Source: Alphaproteobacteria bacterium
Lineage (GTDB): Bacteria > Myxococcota_A > UBA796 > GCA-2862545
DNA: 64,000 bases
Assembly (NCBI GenBank): GCA_020632925.1
Contig: JACKER010000018.1
Coordinates: forward strand, 101,848-165,847
Reading direction: 5' to 3'
Of this stretch, positions 7,838 through 16,821 are shown one piece after another; within the stretch, counting starts at the first letter, position 1, and the number at the start of each line of letters is the position of its first letter. Position numbers and translations under genes: made by a program. The notes under the pieces are model-generated. The model did not search any database. It was given only the letters and a program-made list of their open reading frames with translations, and was not told the origin of the DNA.

Positions 7838-8849
7838 ACAGCTCGTACCGGTCGGTGACGTAGAGCTCGGTCGGCGACCACCCGGCGAAGCCCGGAGCGA
7901 ACCGTGCCGCGGAGAAGCCGCCGTTGAAGGTGCCCAGGGAGCCCAGGTCGGCGATGAACTCCAACGTCTGCTGCGGCATCAGGATCCGTCCCACGACGCC
8001 CGACGAGTACTCGGTGACGTAGAGGTTGCCGCACACGTCCACCGCGATGCCGCCGAGGAAGGTGTTGGACGACGCGATCTCGCGCGGCGTACGCGACCAG
8101 GTGCCGTCGGGCTGCTTGTCCAGCGCCATCACGCGGCTGCTGCCCCAGAACTGGCTCGTCGAGACGAGGACGTAGAGCACCTGCTCGTCCGGGGACAGCA
8201 CCATGTTGTTGGGGTAGGGGATCTCCAAGATGATCCGGTTGTTTCCGCTGACCGGGTCGAACTCCCGAACACGCCCCGTCGAGACGAACTCCGAGACGTA
8301 GCCTCGGCCGGTGCTCGAGACCTCCAGGCCGTTCGGGAACTGGAGGCTCGCGAGGATGGCGACGGAGCCCCCGGTCTGGTAGTCCACGCGCCGCACGACG
8401 CCGGTGTCGGGCTGGGCGATCAGGATGTCGCCGTTGGGCAGCGAGCGGATCCCGGCCGCGTCGACGCCGATGTTCGGCACCACGATGGACTGCTGCCCCG
8501 TGCGCGTGACCCCGGCGAGCGAGACCCCGGCCTGGGTCAGCAGGTACTGGGTGTCGTCGAAGTCGAAGTCCTCCTCGGTGTTGATGATGTTCGTGGAGTG
8601 CACCTCGAACGGACCGCTCGGAGGGGGACCGTCGCAGACGGGCTCCGGTTCGCCGGTGTGGGCGCTGTGGCCGGTGTGCCCCGAGTGCAGGGGGACCCAG
8701 GTGGTCCCGCTGTGGGTCGTCGTGGCGGGTGTGCCCGTGTGGTGCTGCACGGGGGTGGTGGCGTCGGTGTCGGGCGTGGTCGTGGTCGTGGCGCGGCAGG
8801 CGATCACCGACATCAGGAAGATCAAGGCGCGCTCCGGGCAGGGGGACAT
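7794..8849 (-). CDS. NHL/SMP-30-like beta-propeller lipoprotein with His-Thr-Gly linker
   Basis: The 351-residue product has a signal with a lipobox-like SVIAC, then a low-complexity linker of Thr, His, Gly and Ser (HTG/HSG units) over about residues 19-67. The rest carries propeller-like repeats: LPNGDILIAQPDTGVVRRVD, FPNGLEVSSTGRGYVSEF, GGIAVDVCGNLYVTEYSSG and ELYVTDRYELFTIDL. Such propellers act as ligand-binding or lactonase-like domains; no catalytic set is clear. It sits downstream of tamA on the same strand with a 29-base gap, so co-transcription is possible. The linker may let the propeller stand off from the outer membrane. Confidence 0.78.
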   Translation of the reverse strand: MSPCPERALIFLMSVIACRATTTTTPDTDATTPVQHHTGTPATTTHSGTTWVPLHSGHTGHSAHTGEPEPVCDGPPPSGPFEVHSTNIINTEEDFDFDDTQYLLTQAGVSLAGVTRTGQQSIVVPNIGVDAAGIRSLPNGDILIAQPDTGVVRRVDYQTGGSVAILASLQFPNGLEVSSTGRGYVSEFVSTGRVREFDPVSGNNRIILEIPYPNNMVLSPDEQVLYVLVSTSQFWGSSRVMALDKQPDGTWSRTPREIASSNTFLGGIAVDVCGNLYVTEYSSGVVGRILMPQQTLEFIADLGSLGTFNGGFSAARFAPGFAGWSPTELYVTDRYELFTIDLQLEGRHVLK

Positions 8850-8878
8850 CCCATTGTGCCCGGACCGTCACCCCGTCG

Positions 8879-11800
8879 TCACCAGGTGGCGCCCAAAGTC
8901 AGGTGGGCGCGGAACGGCGGCTCCTCCAGCTCCTGGACCAGGAGCTCCTGCACAGCACCGGTGGAACCCAGGCTCTGCGGGTTGACGGCGATGTCGAGCT
9001 GGAGGGGACCGACCGGGGTCGAGACCCGCATCCCGGCGCCCACGCCCACGCGCAGCTCGGGCATCGCGTCGGCCCAACGGGGCAGATCCGTGGTCGCCGG
9101 GGTCGTCACCACCGGGTCCGAGAGCCAGACGTTGCCGGCATCGGCGAACAGGGACGCGCTGTACCCCTCCCAGGAGGTGAGCCCGAGCGCGGGCAGCGGC
9201 ATCAGCAGCTCGAGGGTCCCCGTGGTGGTGGTGTCGCCGCCCGTCGGCGTCCAGCGGTCGGGATCGTCGCGCAGGACATAGTCGATGACGGGCTGCAGGC
9301 CGGCGGGCCAGTCCACGTCGACCCTCGGGGTCCGGTTCTGTGGACCGACGGCGTCGCGGACGTAGCCGCGCAGCGAGTTGGTGCCGCCGAGCCGGAAGCG
9401 GTCCTCGAGCGGCACCACCCCGTCGTTGAGCGAGCGGACGACACCCCCACCGACGCCGAGGTGCAGCGTGAAGCCGCCGAGCGGCAGGTAGCCGGAGAGG
9501 CGTGCCTCCCCCTTCACGAACGAGGTGGTGGGCTGCCCCGCCCAGCGCACGCCGGGCGCCACCTCGGCGTTGGCCGACAGCCACGCGCCCCTGGTCGGCG
9601 ACACCGGGTCGTCGCGCAGGTCCTCGACCAGCAGCGCCGTGATGGACTCCTGCTGCCGCCAGCGAGACGGGATGGTCGGGTCCTCGAGGAACATCACCGA
9701 CCAGGGCTCCCCCTCGAGCAGCGCGGCGGTGTCGACCTGGTTGAGCTGGCGCGAGACGACGCGGGCACCGGCGCGGATGCGGGTGTGGTCCAGGCGCGTC
9801 TCGATGGCCGCACCACCGCCGGTGCTGTCCATGCGCCAGGTGCGCTCCTGCACCCGCTCGCGGAGCACCACGTCGAGCACGAGATCCTGTTGGCGCACGG
9901 GGAACCGGGGGGCCGTGTACGAGATGGCCGCTCGCCACTCCGGGTCGTTCACGTCCGGGAGCCAGTCGCGCACGTCCTCCGAGCGGTACTCGAGGCCGAG
10001 CTGACCGAAGAGCTCCACGCGGTGCGCCAGGCCCCACAGGTTGCGGCGCGTGATCCGCCCGAACAGGCGCACCCCCTGGTCGGTGGACAGACCACCGCCG
10101 GCCTCGAACGCGTACCGGTCGCGCTCGGTCAGCGACACCACGAGGTCGCGCGCCTCCTCGTCGCCGAGCAGATCGAGCGACACGTTCCGGAACGTGCCCA
10201 GGTCGTACAGATCGGTCCGGATGCCGTCGAGCATCTCGGAGGTGACCGGCTCGCCGAGGGGCTGGTCGACCGCGCGCTGGGCGAACTCGGGGCGGGTGTA
10301 CCGCGTGCCGCGGGTGACGATCGAGCGCAGCAGCACCTTGGGCCCCGGATCCACCACGATCGTCGACGTGCGGGTGAGGGGGGCGGACTCGGTGTGCTGC
10401 ACCTTGACCCGGGCCTCGAGGTATCCGGAGGCACGGTGCGCATCGACGATGCGCTGGCCGAGCTTGTCGAGCTCCTGGGGCGAGAACGGCGCGTCCACCC
10501 GGTCGGCCACGGCGTCCGCCAGGAAGGGGAGGTCGACGTCGTCGGCAGTTCCCTGGATGTCGAGGCTCGCGAGCGTCGTGACGGGACCGGGCGACACCGC
10601 CACCGCCGGGCGGATCTTGACCCGGCGAGGCACGCCGATCACCGCGCGGAACAGGTTCGCCAGCGTCCGGCGCGTCCGCATCGTGGGCTCGAGGACCTCG
10701 AGCTCGGCCGACAGGTGGCCGCGGTCGGCGTAGTACCGGGTCGCGGCGTCGGCGCCGCCCTCCATGGCACGCTCGGTGTAGTAGTCGCGGCGGAGCACGT
10801 CGACCGACGACTGGTCGAACACCGCCTCGATCTCTCGCTCCGCGCGACGTCGATCCCGCGGGTCCTCGGGCGCGCCTTCCCCCCAGGTCACGTCGTAGTC
10901 CACGAACACGGCGAGGTCGGGCGTGTCGCCGATGGTGTGCTTGGCACCGCGATCGACCGACACGATCAGCTGTTCGGTGTGGTCGTCGGGGCGCTCGACG
11001 CGGACCTCGGCGCTCGCCTCGTAGAAGCCGCGATCCTGGAGGAAGGCCTCCATCTGGTCCGGCGCCTGGTCCAGCCAGCCCCGCGTGATCCGCAGCCGGT
11101 GATCGATCCCGAGCGCCGTCATCGCCTTGCGACGCCCGTTGAACCCGAGCCCGTCGGTCTGCAGCTCGAGCTGCGGGCCGGGCTCGATGGCCCAGGTCAC
11201 GCGCACACCCTGCACGATCGTGCCGTCGGGCTCCTCGAAGGGGCCACGCACGACGGCGGGGGTGACGCGGGCGGAGATGTACCCGCGCGCGGAGGTGAAC
11301 AACCCACCCTGGACGCGACCCAGGTTCTCGCGAAGCCGGTCCTGGGCGCGACGGACGGCGTCGGGAGCGAGGGGCTCGCCGACCTCCATGCCCTCCTTGC
11401 GGGCCCAGCGGGTGAGCTCCTTCGTGGTCGCCACGCCCTCGAGGTCGCCCGCGAAGGTCATCCGATCGAGCAGGTCCGGCGTGCCCGGCTCCACCTCCGC
11501 TACGACGTAGAGGCGGCCGGGCTCGGGCTCCGACGTGCGGACGTGGACGGTGCCCTGCCGGTACCCGCGGCGCGCGAGCCAGCGCTGGATCCGCTGCTCG
11601 GTGTTGGGGCCGTCGACCGCGGGGTAGAACACCTGGCCGCGGGTCACGGAGAGCGCGTCGAGCAGATCGCGCTCGCGCAGGTCGCCACCGCCGACCACCT
11701 CGATCTTGGCGACCTTCGGAGCGGGCCACACCTGGTAGGTCAGCAGCGCGCCCTGCTGGAGCTCGCCCGCCTCGTCCATGACCACCCAGGGCTGGATGTC

Positions 11801-12043
11801 CGCCTGGACGGCGCTGAACTCCCCGACGTGGAACAGCGTCGCGAGATCGAGCCGGATGGACATGGGGTCGGCCAGACCGCCGTCGTGTGAGCGCAGCAGG
11901 GCCTCGAGGTTCTCCTCGGGGAGTCCGCCCTCGGGTGCCGAGAGCACGACGTCCGCCAGTTGCAGACCGACCCACCAGCGGTCGTCGTCCGGCTCCATGG
12001 CCACCGCGTCGGACAGGAGCAGCAGTCGGACGAGGGGGAACAC
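8879..12043 (-). CDS. tamA: Omp85-family outer-membrane assembly protein (TamA-like)
   Basis: A 1,054-residue outer-membrane protein with several N-terminal POTRA-like units (VAKIEVVGGGDL from about residue 110, then LDRMTFAGDLEG, VTTLASLDIQG and others) and a C-terminal 16-strand-type barrel over the last 370 residues. The diagnostic loop-6 motif RGY is at 892-894 within GGTNSLRGYVRD, and the chain ends in an aromatic residue (W) as expected for the barrel signal. It starts with GTG nine bases after tamB. Pairing with a TamB-type gene argues for TamA rather than BamA, but the protein is longer than Enterobacterial TamA and has more POTRA-like units. Confidence 0.88.
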   Translation of the reverse strand: MFPLVRLLLLSDAVAMEPDDDRWWVGLQLADVVLSAPEGGLPEENLEALLRSHDGGLADPMSIRLDLATLFHVGEFSAVQADIQPWVVMDEAGELQQGALLTYQVWPAPKVAKIEVVGGGDLRERDLLDALSVTRGQVFYPAVDGPNTEQRIQRWLARRGYRQGTVHVRTSEPEPGRLYVVAEVEPGTPDLLDRMTFAGDLEGVATTKELTRWARKEGMEVGEPLAPDAVRRAQDRLRENLGRVQGGLFTSARGYISARVTPAVVRGPFEEPDGTIVQGVRVTWAIEPGPQLELQTDGLGFNGRRKAMTALGIDHRLRITRGWLDQAPDQMEAFLQDRGFYEASAEVRVERPDDHTEQLIVSVDRGAKHTIGDTPDLAVFVDYDVTWGEGAPEDPRDRRRAEREIEAVFDQSSVDVLRRDYYTERAMEGGADAATRYYADRGHLSAELEVLEPTMRTRRTLANLFRAVIGVPRRVKIRPAVAVSPGPVTTLASLDIQGTADDVDLPFLADAVADRVDAPFSPQELDKLGQRIVDAHRASGYLEARVKVQHTESAPLTRTSTIVVDPGPKVLLRSIVTRGTRYTRPEFAQRAVDQPLGEPVTSEMLDGIRTDLYDLGTFRNVSLDLLGDEEARDLVVSLTERDRYAFEAGGGLSTDQGVRLFGRITRRNLWGLAHRVELFGQLGLEYRSEDVRDWLPDVNDPEWRAAISYTAPRFPVRQQDLVLDVVLRERVQERTWRMDSTGGGAAIETRLDHTRIRAGARVVSRQLNQVDTAALLEGEPWSVMFLEDPTIPSRWRQQESITALLVEDLRDDPVSPTRGAWLSANAEVAPGVRWAGQPTTSFVKGEARLSGYLPLGGFTLHLGVGGGVVRSLNDGVVPLEDRFRLGGTNSLRGYVRDAVGPQNRTPRVDVDWPAGLQPVIDYVLRDDPDRWTPTGGDTTTTGTLELLMPLPALGLTSWEGYSASLFADAGNVWLSDPVVTTPATTDLPRWADAMPELRVGVGAGMRVSTPVGPLQLDIAVNPQSLGSTGAVQELLVQELEEPPFRAHLTLGATW

Positions 12044-12052
12044 GCGGTCGGG

Positions 12053-15000
12053 CTACTCCAGCTCCCAGCGGGCGAGCACATCTACCCCGTAGGCGCCCCC
12101 GATGGGCAGCACCCGGTCGCGTTGCTGCGTGGCATACCACCCCGACAGGCTCCAGATGCCACCGATCTTGCGGCTGGCGGCGACGTAGCTGTCTTCCGGG
12201 TGGACGAGGTTGAGTTCCCACTTGAGGTCGACCTGGCCGAGATCGTCGAGGCGCTTCTCGATGAGCAGCCGCGGATCGGGGGAGTACTGACCGCGTGCGT
12301 TCACGCCCGTCGCGAGATCGATGCGGTCGAAGAGCAGCTCGGGGATCTGGGTGCCGAGCTCGCCCGCCTGCCCGCTGACGAAGAAGTCGGTGACGATGAG
12401 GTCGGCCATGCTCTGCGCGACCGCGGACGACAGCTCTCCGAGCTCCTCGAGCTGATCGGTCGTCATGCCGAACCACAGCAGCGCGTTCACGTCGGCCTGC
12501 GGCAGGGGTGGGTCGCTGCGGGTGACCGTGTGCCAGTCCGAGAACGGCCCCACGACCTGGTAGTCGACGCGGTACTGTTGGTCCTGGTTCGCGATGTCGG
12601 TGAGCAGGGAGAAGTCGAGCTGCGGATCCCAGCTCCACGGGTCGTTCCAGAGCAGGACCGCCCGGTCGATGCGGAACTCGCGGTCCTGCAGGAACACGAG
12701 GCCCTCGTCCACGGTCACGGTCCCGACGAGGCCGGGGCGCACGGTGTCGCCGATGATCCGGAGGTCCGCGGACGCGACGCCCTCGGCCACGTTGTTCCGT
12801 AGGAAGATCGAGCGGTCGGCCGCGATGTGGACGTTGAGGCTGAAGAGCGGCTCCTCGTCGTAGGTGGTGGCGGGGTCGACCAACATCTCGTCGCGGTACT
12901 CGACGACCCAGTCCTCCCAATCGATGCGGTCGGCGAAGGTCATGTCCGAGACCTCGATGTCGCCGGACATCAGCAGGGCACCGACGGGGCCGTCGAAGCG
13001 GAAGTCGCCGTCGCCGATGGCGGGGGGCAGCGACTCCACCCACTGCACCTCGGCGTCGCGCACGGACATGCCGAGGTCGTACCGGGTGGGGATCCAGTCG
13101 CGCGCGTCGATCGTGCCCGACCCGCTGAAGGTCCCGCCGCCCAGCCCGCCCTCGACCGAGAGGAGATCGATCCGATCCTCGCGGATCTCGAGGTGCGCCC
13201 GAGTGTCCTCGAACGCGAGCGGGGCGCTGCTGTGGCGCAGCAGATCCGCCGCCACGTCCACCTCGACCACCGCCTCCACGTTCGGCCGCGACCCCTCGAC
13301 GTGCAGGTCCACGACCGCCACGCCGTTGGCCTTCTGCAGGCCAGGGACGACGGCGCGGAGCAGGTCGATGTCCACCACGCCCTGGCCGGACACGGCGAGC
13401 GCGTCGCCGCCCTCCGCGGACAACCGCAGGTCCGTGTCACCCCCGGCCAGCCCGATGTCCTGCGCGCGGAAGCTGTTGCCGTCCTGGTCGTAGATCCAGG
13501 GGACCTGGTTGTGCAGGTCGTGCTTGCCGTACTTCACGGCGACGTCGTCGAGCTGCGAGCGGAGCGTGACCGGTGACCAGGCCTCACCGAAGTGCCCCGA
13601 CACGTCCATCTTGCCGCTCACGAGCGCGGTGATGGGCGAGCCGTCGGCACCCACCGGGTAGAACAGGTGCGCGGGCAACTTCCGCAGGTCGGCGGTCAGC
13701 GCATAGGGCTGCTCGCCCCACAGACCCAGCGTGCCGTCGACGCGGGCGGTGCCACCGAGCAGGTCGCCGACGTAGTGCGCGACGCCGCCCTCGCTCGTGA
13801 CGCGGATCACCGAGTCGTCCGCGTGGGTGTCCTCGTAGGTCAGCCCCGTCAGCGTGATGCGGCCTTCGGGGCTCGGGTCGAACAGGGTGTTCGTGATCCG
13901 CGCGTGCGCCGCGAGCTTGCCCTTCATCGGCAGCTCGTAGGGCATGAGGCGGTCCAGCGTCGCGAGGTCGAAGCCGTCCGCGATCAGCTCCATGTCGAGC
14001 TTCCACTTCCGCTCGACGCTGCCGCGGAGCGTGAGGCCCGTCTGCCCGCCTTCGCGGCGCACGCGCAGGTCGTCGAGCGTGAACAGGCCCTGGTCCATGT
14101 ATCCGTGGGCCTCGCCCGTGGGGAAGTGCTCGCCGTAGATCTCGGCGTCCCGGAAGAACAGGTCGGCCTGGCCGTCCATGTCGAACAGCGGGCCCTTCAG
14201 CCACAGGGTGCCGGTCAGGTCTCCCTTGAGCCCATCGAGGCCCACGAACATGTGGACCATGTCCTCGACGCGACCCTTGTCCACCGTGATCGCGGTGTCC
14301 ATCGAGATCGGGCTGCGGAAGTCGATGGCGTACCGGCCGCCGTAGGTGGAGTCGTCGAGCTCGGCCCGCGCGCCGATGAGCTCGATGGACTTGAGTCGAG
14401 GGGAGTGGAGGTCGGCGACGAGGTGATCGGCATAGTGGATGCCCAGGACCTCGAAGTCGCGCACGTCCCCGTCGCCCGTGAACTCGAGCTGGTTGAACGG
14501 GCCCGCGATCCGGCCACTGACCCTCCCCGTGCCCTTCAGGCCCACGTCGGCGAGCGGCTTGAAGTCGGACAGGTCGGCGCGGTCGAGGTCGAAGCGGAGG
14601 TCGAGCGGGCCCTTGGGGCCGAAGCCGATGTCGACCGTCATCGAGCCCCCGCTCCGGGGACCCCGCACGTCGGGGGCCTCGAGGAAGATGTGGTCCTTCT
14701 CGAGCACCAGGTTCCCCTTGGCGTGCGCGTGGGGGATGTCGAGGAGGAGCTCGACCCCGCGCGACTCGAGGGGCCGATCGCCGACGTGGAGCTGCGCCAC
14801 GCCGAACTCGAAGTCCCCCTCGATCCTGAGCGGGTTCAACGTGCCCTCGCACGCGATCTCGGCGTCGCCGCGGAAGTCCACCCACGGGGTGGGTGCGGCG
14901 TCGAAGGCCTGGAGCAGGGGCAGCAGGCGGGTGTCGTCCATCGTGACGTGCCCGTCCACCAGCCGCTTGTCGGGGGTGATCGTCCCCCAGGCCACGATGC

Positions 15001-16036
15001 GCCCGTCCGCCCACGGCACCACGGCCTGCTCGATGCGGATGCCGTCCTTGCGGACCACCGCGGACGCCATGAGCTCGCCGAGCTCGTACGTGAGGAGGGG
15101 CGTGAACACGCCCGGGACGTCCAGCCCGAGCTGAGCCCCCGAGACGGAGACCCAGGCCGTCGGGTCCTTGGGGGTGCCCCGGACCACCAGATCGGCGTCC
15201 ACGAACCCGTGCGCGGCGCGGGGAGGGGTGAGCGCGGGGTTGATCTCCTCGAGGTCGGCCCGGAGCGACACCTCCGACGACACCTCGCCCTGGAGCGGGA
15301 TCGTGGCCCGACCGTGGACGTCGAGCACGCGGGTGTCCAGGGTGAAGTCCGGGATCTCGATGACGTCGGGGCCCAGCACGAGGTCGGGGAGGGTGAGCGA
15401 GCTGCTGTCACCGAGCCCCTTGATCCGGTAGCGGAGCTGGGCGGTGAGGTCGGACTTCGGCCCGCGGGTGGGGAGCAGGTCGATGTCGTCCACCTCGACG
15501 AACCCGAGGTCGTCGGCGAAGTCGACGTGGACGAGGCCGTCGTTCACGCGCAGGCTGGCCCAGGGCAGCCGCTTGAGGGGCTTCGGGTTCTCGGCCTTCT
15601 TGAGGTTGCGGAACTCCCGGAGCTTTCCGTCCTTCTCGACGTGGAGCATGACCGCGGGGCTCTGGAGCGCGAGCTGCCCGATGCCGACGCCCCCGTCCCG
15701 CAGGACGACGGGGATCCGCACCCGCTCGGCGGACAGGATGGTGTCGCCCGTCGGCGCGTGGAACACGTGCAGCCCGTAGGCGTCGACGCCCGGGGGCCAG
15801 AAGCGGATCCGCACGTCGTTGAGCGTGACCTCCTCGCCGAGCTGCCCCTCGAGGACCGTCTCGACCAGCTTGACCGCGCGGTTGCGGAAGTCGTCGGACC
15901 GCACCCAGCCCACGATCAGCGCCAGCACGGCCAACACGAGCAGCACCGAGGTCTGGAACAGGCGCGCGACCAGCCTCCGCAGACACCCCGGCCGCTTCTT
16001 CGGCGGCGGCTTCGGGCTGGCGGAGGGGTCGTTCAT
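12053..16036 (-). CDS. tamB: TamB-family inner-membrane anchored translocation/assembly protein
   Basis: A 1,327-residue protein with one N-terminal membrane anchor at about 24-45 after a Pro/Lys-rich cytoplasmic tail. A very long beta-rich periplasmic region has AsmA-like repeats (ARIRFWPPGVD-type starts), and the C-terminal TamB/DUF490 domain shows VTVDEGLVFLQDREFRID, DFSLLTDIANQDQQYRVDY and LLWFGMTTDQLEEL. TamB-type proteins bridge the periplasm, linked to outer-membrane protein insertion and phospholipid transport with TamA. The gene order tamB then tamA is the reverse of the Enterobacterial order. The ATG at 16036 lies about 100 bases from the tRNA gene. Confidence 0.9.
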   Translation of the reverse strand: MNDPSASPKPPPKKRPGCLRRLVARLFQTSVLLVLAVLALIVGWVRSDDFRNRAVKLVETVLEGQLGEEVTLNDVRIRFWPPGVDAYGLHVFHAPTGDTILSAERVRIPVVLRDGGVGIGQLALQSPAVMLHVEKDGKLREFRNLKKAENPKPLKRLPWASLRVNDGLVHVDFADDLGFVEVDDIDLLPTRGPKSDLTAQLRYRIKGLGDSSSLTLPDLVLGPDVIEIPDFTLDTRVLDVHGRATIPLQGEVSSEVSLRADLEEINPALTPPRAAHGFVDADLVVRGTPKDPTAWVSVSGAQLGLDVPGVFTPLLTYELGELMASAVVRKDGIRIEQAVVPWADGRIVAWGTITPDKRLVDGHVTMDDTRLLPLLQAFDAAPTPWVDFRGDAEIACEGTLNPLRIEGDFEFGVAQLHVGDRPLESRGVELLLDIPHAHAKGNLVLEKDHIFLEAPDVRGPRSGGSMTVDIGFGPKGPLDLRFDLDRADLSDFKPLADVGLKGTGRVSGRIAGPFNQLEFTGDGDVRDFEVLGIHYADHLVADLHSPRLKSIELIGARAELDDSTYGGRYAIDFRSPISMDTAITVDKGRVEDMVHMFVGLDGLKGDLTGTLWLKGPLFDMDGQADLFFRDAEIYGEHFPTGEAHGYMDQGLFTLDDLRVRREGGQTGLTLRGSVERKWKLDMELIADGFDLATLDRLMPYELPMKGKLAAHARITNTLFDPSPEGRITLTGLTYEDTHADDSVIRVTSEGGVAHYVGDLLGGTARVDGTLGLWGEQPYALTADLRKLPAHLFYPVGADGSPITALVSGKMDVSGHFGEAWSPVTLRSQLDDVAVKYGKHDLHNQVPWIYDQDGNSFRAQDIGLAGGDTDLRLSAEGGDALAVSGQGVVDIDLLRAVVPGLQKANGVAVVDLHVEGSRPNVEAVVEVDVAADLLRHSSAPLAFEDTRAHLEIREDRIDLLSVEGGLGGGTFSGSGTIDARDWIPTRYDLGMSVRDAEVQWVESLPPAIGDGDFRFDGPVGALLMSGDIEVSDMTFADRIDWEDWVVEYRDEMLVDPATTYDEEPLFSLNVHIAADRSIFLRNNVAEGVASADLRIIGDTVRPGLVGTVTVDEGLVFLQDREFRIDRAVLLWNDPWSWDPQLDFSLLTDIANQDQQYRVDYQVVGPFSDWHTVTRSDPPLPQADVNALLWFGMTTDQLEELGELSSAVAQSMADLIVTDFFVSGQAGELGTQIPELLFDRIDLATGVNARGQYSPDPRLLIEKRLDDLGQVDLKWELNLVHPEDSYVAASRKIGGIWSLSGWYATQQRDRVLPIGGAYGVDVLARWELE

Positions 16037-16139
16037 GCGGCGCTCGTCTCACCTAACGACACCTGGGTGTCGCGGGAGCGCCGGTCACTTCGCGTCATCG
16101 TCGAGCGCGGTGGGGGCCGGTCCGACGGTGGGAGAGGAG

Positions 16140-16212
16140 AGCGGGCGACGAGATTCGAACTCGCGACACCAAGCTTGGGAAGCTTGTACTCTACCAGCTG
16201 AGCTACGCCCGC
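16140..16212 (-). tRNA. tRNA-Gly (anticodon CCC)
   Basis: Read on the minus strand, a full cloverleaf folds. The seven-base acceptor GCGGGCG pairs with CGCCCGC, the D stem is GCTC/GAGT, and the anticodon stem CAAGC/GCTTG is perfect with loop TTCCCAA. The T arm is GCGAG-TTCGAAT-CTCGT. The anticodon CCC reads GGG glycine codons, common at this GC content. The 3' CCA is not encoded, so it must be added. It stands alone between tamB and a small membrane-anchored protein. Confidence 0.95.
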
Positions 16213-16246
16213 ATCCTGACCGGATCTAACGCGGGGCCACGCGCCG

Positions 16247-16780
16247 TCAAGCGCCGTCGAGCCCGAGCGCATCGAGTCCCGCGGGAGCGCAGGGGCCGCA
16301 GCCGGACACCTCGCCCGGGTCCGGCACGTTCACGGGGAGATCGTCGCCCTTGGGCGTGCGCCAGCCCTTGCGGGAGTAGAGCCTGGCCTTCGCGTCCCCG
16401 CTGCCGAGCTCGAGGCACAGGTCGAAGCCCGGGGGCGCCTCTGTTGCGCCGCACGCCCAGGTGCGGACGGGGACCTCGATCCGGCGGCCCTCCTGCGGCA
16501 GGTCGACCACGAGCTTGGCGCCGTCGCGGGACCAGCCGAACACCTCGCCCGCGAAGCGGTACTTCGAGGACGCGCCCGTGGTGCCCCGTCGCTTGCCGGC
16601 CACGTCCAGCGGGACGAGGTACCGCACCATGTCCCGGTCGTCCTTGCGCGCGCGATCGACCCACACGCGGTTGGCGAACAGCTTGGGGTCGTCGCTCGGA
16701 CCCGTGGACCACCAGGACCACGCGCCGTACCCCAGCCCGACCACGGCGAGCGGGATGGCGAGCAAGAAGGGCTTTCGCAT
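16247..16780 (-). CDS. Small N-terminally anchored envelope protein of unknown function
   Basis: A 177-residue product with an uncleaved-looking hydrophobic start (residues 4-24, rich in Leu, Val, Gly and Trp) followed by a soluble, mixed-charge domain outside the cytoplasm. Two cysteine pairs are seen, in WACG and LCLE and again in GCGPC near the C-terminus; CxxC-type spacing could form a disulfide. No family is recognised. It follows ppx by 41 bases on the same strand and precedes the tRNA gene, so it could be the last gene of the tol transcript. Confidence 0.7.
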   Translation of the reverse strand: MRKPFLLAIPLAVVGLGYGAWSWWSTGPSDDPKLFANRVWVDRARKDDRDMVRYLVPLDVAGKRRGTTGASSKYRFAGEVFGWSRDGAKLVVDLPQEGRRIEVPVRTWACGATEAPPGFDLCLELGSGDAKARLYSRKGWRTPKGDDLPVNVPDPGEVSGCGPCAPAGLDALGLDGA

Positions 16781-16821
16781 CGTGCACCTCCGACCCCGAG
16801 CCTACGGCGGTCGGAGCGGAA

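Noticed and set aside
8640..8770. GGTGTG/GTGTGCCC repeats suggesting a regulatory repeat
   Set aside because: They correspond to the His-Thr-Gly linker codons of the lipoprotein.
8729..11890. Plus-strand open frame of over 1,000 codons opposite tamA
   Set aside because: Low-complexity Arg/Val/Gly/His composition with no motif; the minus strand encodes a clear Omp85 protein.
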